From an uncultured Ignavibacteriales bacterium (lineage in GTDB: Bacteria > Bacteroidota > Ignavibacteria > Ignavibacteriales > Ignavibacteriaceae), in the NCBI GenBank assembly GCA_903915485.1, contig CAIWTC010000150.1, positions 1 to 15,053 on the forward strand: a DNA stretch of 15,053 bases, read 5' to 3'. The notes beneath the pieces are model-generated. The model was not told the DNA's origin. It did no database searches and saw only the letters and a program-made list of their open reading frames with translations. The translations under genes were made by a program, and so were the position numbers. Positions 12,822-15,053 of the stretch are shown in pieces. Numbering within the stretch: the first letter of the stretch is position 1; the number at the start of each line of letters is the position of its first letter.

Positions 12822-14843
12822 TTATTTATAATCTAAATTTTCTAAAACAATTTCAGCAACATCTTTAATCTGAATTAAACTTTTATCCTTAGTCTTACCT
12901 GCACCACTGCTCAACATCGACAAACAAAACGGGCACGAAGTTACTATTGTATCTGCGCCGGTCTGTTCTCCTTCACGCACCCTAATCTCATTAATTCTGT
13001 TTTCAGAACTGCTTTCACGAAATATTCCGCCACCGCCGCCTCCGCAACAAGTGCCGTATTTCTTGTTATTTGTCATTTCTTCAAACTCAACATTCGGTAT
13101 ATTTTCAAGAATATTCCGAGGCGAATTGTAATTTCCGTTAATTTTTCCTAAATAACAAGAATCGTGAAGCGTAAGTTTAATAATATTTTTATTCCTAAAA
13201 AACAAATATTTTGCTTCTTTTGATATTTTTTCTAAAATTTCTGTATGGTGAAAAACCTCATAGTTGCCTGAAAAGTTAGGGTAAAGGTTCTTAAATGCGT
13301 GAAAACAGTGAGGACAAGCAGTAATAATTTTTGAAATATTGTATTTCTTGAAGGTTGAAATATTCTTTTCAATCAGTGTTTGCGCAAGGTACATATTGCC
13401 TAGCGAATAAGCCATTTCACCTGAACAAGACTCTTCATCGCCCAGAACAGCATAGTCAATACCTGCTATGGATAATATTTTTGCTAAGTCTTTTACAACT
13501 TTTCTATACCGTTCATCAACAACTGCCGCACATCCAGCCCACAATAGAAACTCTGCATCTTTTTTCTCTGAAAACTTTGGAACTTTAAATGTTGAGTCCC
13601 ATATCTCTCTTTCCCCGGCAGCAAAAGTCCATGGCGAACCGTAATTCTCAAGATTCTTAAAAACTTCTGCAAACTCATCCGGAACTTCGCCTTTATCTAG
13701 GACAAGTCCTTTTCTCATGTCAAGGATTGCTTCCGGTTGGTCTATCAGAACCGGGCAGACTTCCCTGCACGAGCCACAGGTAGTACATTGCCATAGCTCC
13801 TCACCGGTGATATATCCTGCTACAAGTGGACCGACTGAATTAGCACTCTCACTACCCTCTTCATTATTTGAACTGATTAAGCTCTGTTGTGCAAACGCGC
13901 TTTTCCTGATATCAGTCATTATTTTTTTTGGTGAAAGTTCTCCGCCTGAAATTACTGAAGGGCAGACACTGTCGCACCTCCCGCACTCTGTACAAGCGAA
14001 ACCGCTTAAAATTTGTCTCTGTTTTAAGTGAGTTACTTCTGTTGCGCCGAACAAGGAATCGCCCGAAGAATTATCTTCCGGCAACTTATTGAAATCTATC
14101 ATTCCATATCTTGACTCTGCCTTGGGAGCGAGAAATAGATTAGGTGCGGCAAGGAAAATATGCAAATGTTTTGAAAATGGCAGATAGTTAAGGAATACTA
14201 AAACCGAAACAATATGAATCCACCAGAACAACTCATAACCGAAGTTCAGGTCTGATGCGCTATTAACAAAAAAGACTGAGGAAATAAAACTTTGAAGCGG
14301 GCGAAGTTCATTGACTCCCTGCCCACCATTGCGTAATGCTATAAAAATTGAGTTTTGAACTGCCAGTGAAGTTACAATTACTAATATGATAACCGGGACA
14401 AAAAAACTGTCGAAGACTTCTTTGCCGGGTTTGCGGGTTTTTGATTCGCTAAAGAAAAGTTTTTTAGTGATTGAACTTAGACATGCGATGACTATAAGAA
14501 CGATAAATAATTCTTCGACTGTATTAATTATCTTATTAACAAATCCAAACCGGGAGAAACTGAAGTCTGAACCTAACCCTTTGCAGATAGATTCAAAAAG
14601 TGAAAACAGTAAGCAGATAAATCCCCAGAAAACTATGAAATGAATTACCCCGTAAAATTTATTTTCAAAAATCTTTTTTTGAAAAAGACCATAGTTGATT
14701 AAATTCAAAACTCCATGTTTCAGGTCTGATGCATTCTTATCCCGCTTACCTGACTTTACTGCCCTGTAAACTTTCAAAATGCTTTGTACAAAAAATGCAA
14801 GCCCCCCTGACAGTACAAAACAAAAGATGATAAACTTAATCAA
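12822..14843 (-). CDS. Membrane haem/Fe-S oxidoreductase, HdrDE fusion type (probable ETF:menaquinone oxidoreductase)
   Basis: Predicted to pass electrons from a soluble donor, probably electron-transfer flavoprotein during fatty or amino acid oxidation, to menaquinone. Residues 1-230 form a NarI/HdrE-like membrane domain with about five helices and candidate haem b ligands H43, H68, H210, H226 and H228. Then come two 4Fe-4S motifs, C284-x2-C287-x2-C290-x3-C294 and C353-x2-C356-x2-C359-x3-C363. Two cysteine-rich CCG domains follow: C438, C473, C510, C513; and C563, C599-C600, C637, C640. This layout and 673-residue length match the FadF/EMO group related to heterodisulfide reductase. The ETF role is inferred: no etfAB is in the window. 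The start is TTG at 14843; an in-frame TAG directly precedes it and the next methionine is residue 248, so a shorter ATG start would lose the membrane domain. It starts 21 bp after the upstream gene. Confidence 0.88.
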   Translation of the reverse strand: MIKFIIFCFVLSGGLAFFVQSILKVYRAVKSGKRDKNASDLKHGVLNLINYGLFQKKIFENKFYGVIHFIVFWGFICLLFSLFESICKGLGSDFSFSRFGFVNKIINTVEELFIVLIVIACLSSITKKLFFSESKTRKPGKEVFDSFFVPVIILVIVTSLAVQNSIFIALRNGGQGVNELRPLQSFISSVFFVNSASDLNFGYELFWWIHIVSVLVFLNYLPFSKHLHIFLAAPNLFLAPKAESRYGMIDFNKLPEDNSSGDSLFGATEVTHLKQRQILSGFACTECGRCDSVCPSVISGGELSPKKIMTDIRKSAFAQQSLISSNNEEGSESANSVGPLVAGYITGEELWQCTTCGSCREVCPVLIDQPEAILDMRKGLVLDKGEVPDEFAEVFKNLENYGSPWTFAAGEREIWDSTFKVPKFSEKKDAEFLLWAGCAAVVDERYRKVVKDLAKILSIAGIDYAVLGDEESCSGEMAYSLGNMYLAQTLIEKNISTFKKYNISKIITACPHCFHAFKNLYPNFSGNYEVFHHTEILEKISKEAKYLFFRNKNIIKLTLHDSCYLGKINGNYNSPRNILENIPNVEFEEMTNNKKYGTCCGGGGGGIFRESSSENRINEIRVREGEQTGADTIVTSCPFCLSMLSSGAGKTKDKSLIQIKDVAEIVLENLDYK

Positions 14844-14864
14844 CTACGATTAATTTATAAATTG

Positions 14865-15053
14865 CTATTTGCCAATTTTAGAAAAGGCTTTTGCCGAACC
14901 GATACCGATTACTGACTTAGCCAAAGTCCATCCCATAAAAGGAACTGCTCCAAGCATAAAACTCTGAGAAATATTATGAATGTAAAAAGCATTAAGAAAT
15001 AATACACCGCTTGTAAGAATAACTAATTCACCAATAATGAATCTTGCACTCAA
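14865..15053 (-). CDS. BioY-like membrane protein, C-terminal fragment
   Basis: The last 62 or so codons of a gene whose 5' end is beyond the right edge. The TTG at the very edge should be read as an internal leucine codon rather than a start. Two hydrophobic helices are visible: about 5-24 (FIIGELVILTSGVLFLNAFY) and 31-50. The pattern G-x-x-V-I...G...L followed by LGAVPFMGWTLAKSVIGIG resembles the C-terminal end of BioY, the substrate-binding S component of ECF-type biotin transporters, where an alanine-x-x-x-GxxPFxxGDxxK segment is usual. Here GW replaces GD. BioY is my best reading, but another small permease is possible with so little sequence. The stop is 21 bp before the oxidoreductase start, so the two genes are probably cotranscribed. 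Confidence 0.5.
   Translation of the reverse strand: MSARFIIGELVILTSGVLFLNAFYIHNISQSFMLGAVPFMGWTLAKSVIGIGSAKAFSKIGK

Noticed and set aside
13717..14031. Plus-strand 104-codon ORF inside the oxidoreductase gene
   Set aside because: It lies opposite the Fe-S cysteine motifs of the real gene and has no family resemblance, so it is a shadow frame.
14865..15053. Complete 62-residue protein starting at the edge TTG
   Set aside because: The TTG is simply the last codon in the window; the frame is open to the edge and the segment resembles the end of a longer membrane protein.

Overview
The window looks like a chromosomal segment of an AT-rich member of the Bacteroidota/Chlorobiota/Ignavibacteriota group. 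The grounds are gene content (an Hc1-type histone H1-like protein, menaquinone-style complex I subunits, a fused HdrDE-like membrane oxidoreductase, a DnaE of the GCFYIESP error-prone type) and the scarcity of Shine-Dalgarno sequences. I favour the Ignavibacteria side, but this placement is inference. Every convincing gene is on the minus strand, so the layout below is given in transcription order, from high to low coordinates.

Right end (15053-12541): the 3' part of a BioY-like membrane protein, then a 673-residue haem/Fe-S membrane oxidoreductase resembling ETF:menaquinone oxidoreductase (HdrDE fusion, TTG start), then a 62-residue histone H1-like protein. A clear intrinsic terminator (12541-12577) closes this unit.

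Middle (12540-8919): an accessory-looking segment. It holds a DnaE-family ORF with only the fingers, C-terminal helical and OB regions; the PHP and catalytic palm are missing. A small dyad lies just upstream of it. Next comes an AAA_14/DUF4143-type ATPase gene. Six copies of a near-palindromic 18-bp site (consensus TTAGGATTGCAWTACTAA) lie around this gene at 32-33 bp spacing: four upstream and two downstream. A shared 19-bp sequence (TATTTGNTTTTAACCTTAA) follows each group at the same distance. This repeat-bracketed ATPase cassette is the most unusual structure in the window.

Left part (8918-1): asnS (asparaginyl-tRNA synthetase) followed 16 bp later by the complex I membrane-arm genes nuoJ-nuoK-nuoL-nuoM. 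Then come a Na+/H+ antiporter-like carrier (CitMHS_2/NhaD type), an unrecognised 111-residue soluble protein, nuoN, and the first 45 codons of nnr (NAD(P)HX epimerase/dehydratase). nuoA-I are not in the window, so the nuo locus is split. The proton-channel glutamates and lysines of NuoK, L, M and N are all present, so the complex is probably a working proton pump. The separate carrier between nuoM and nuoN suggests a possible link to Na+/H+ balance. The nnr gene repairs damaged NAD(P)H hydrates and fits next to an NADH-oxidising complex.
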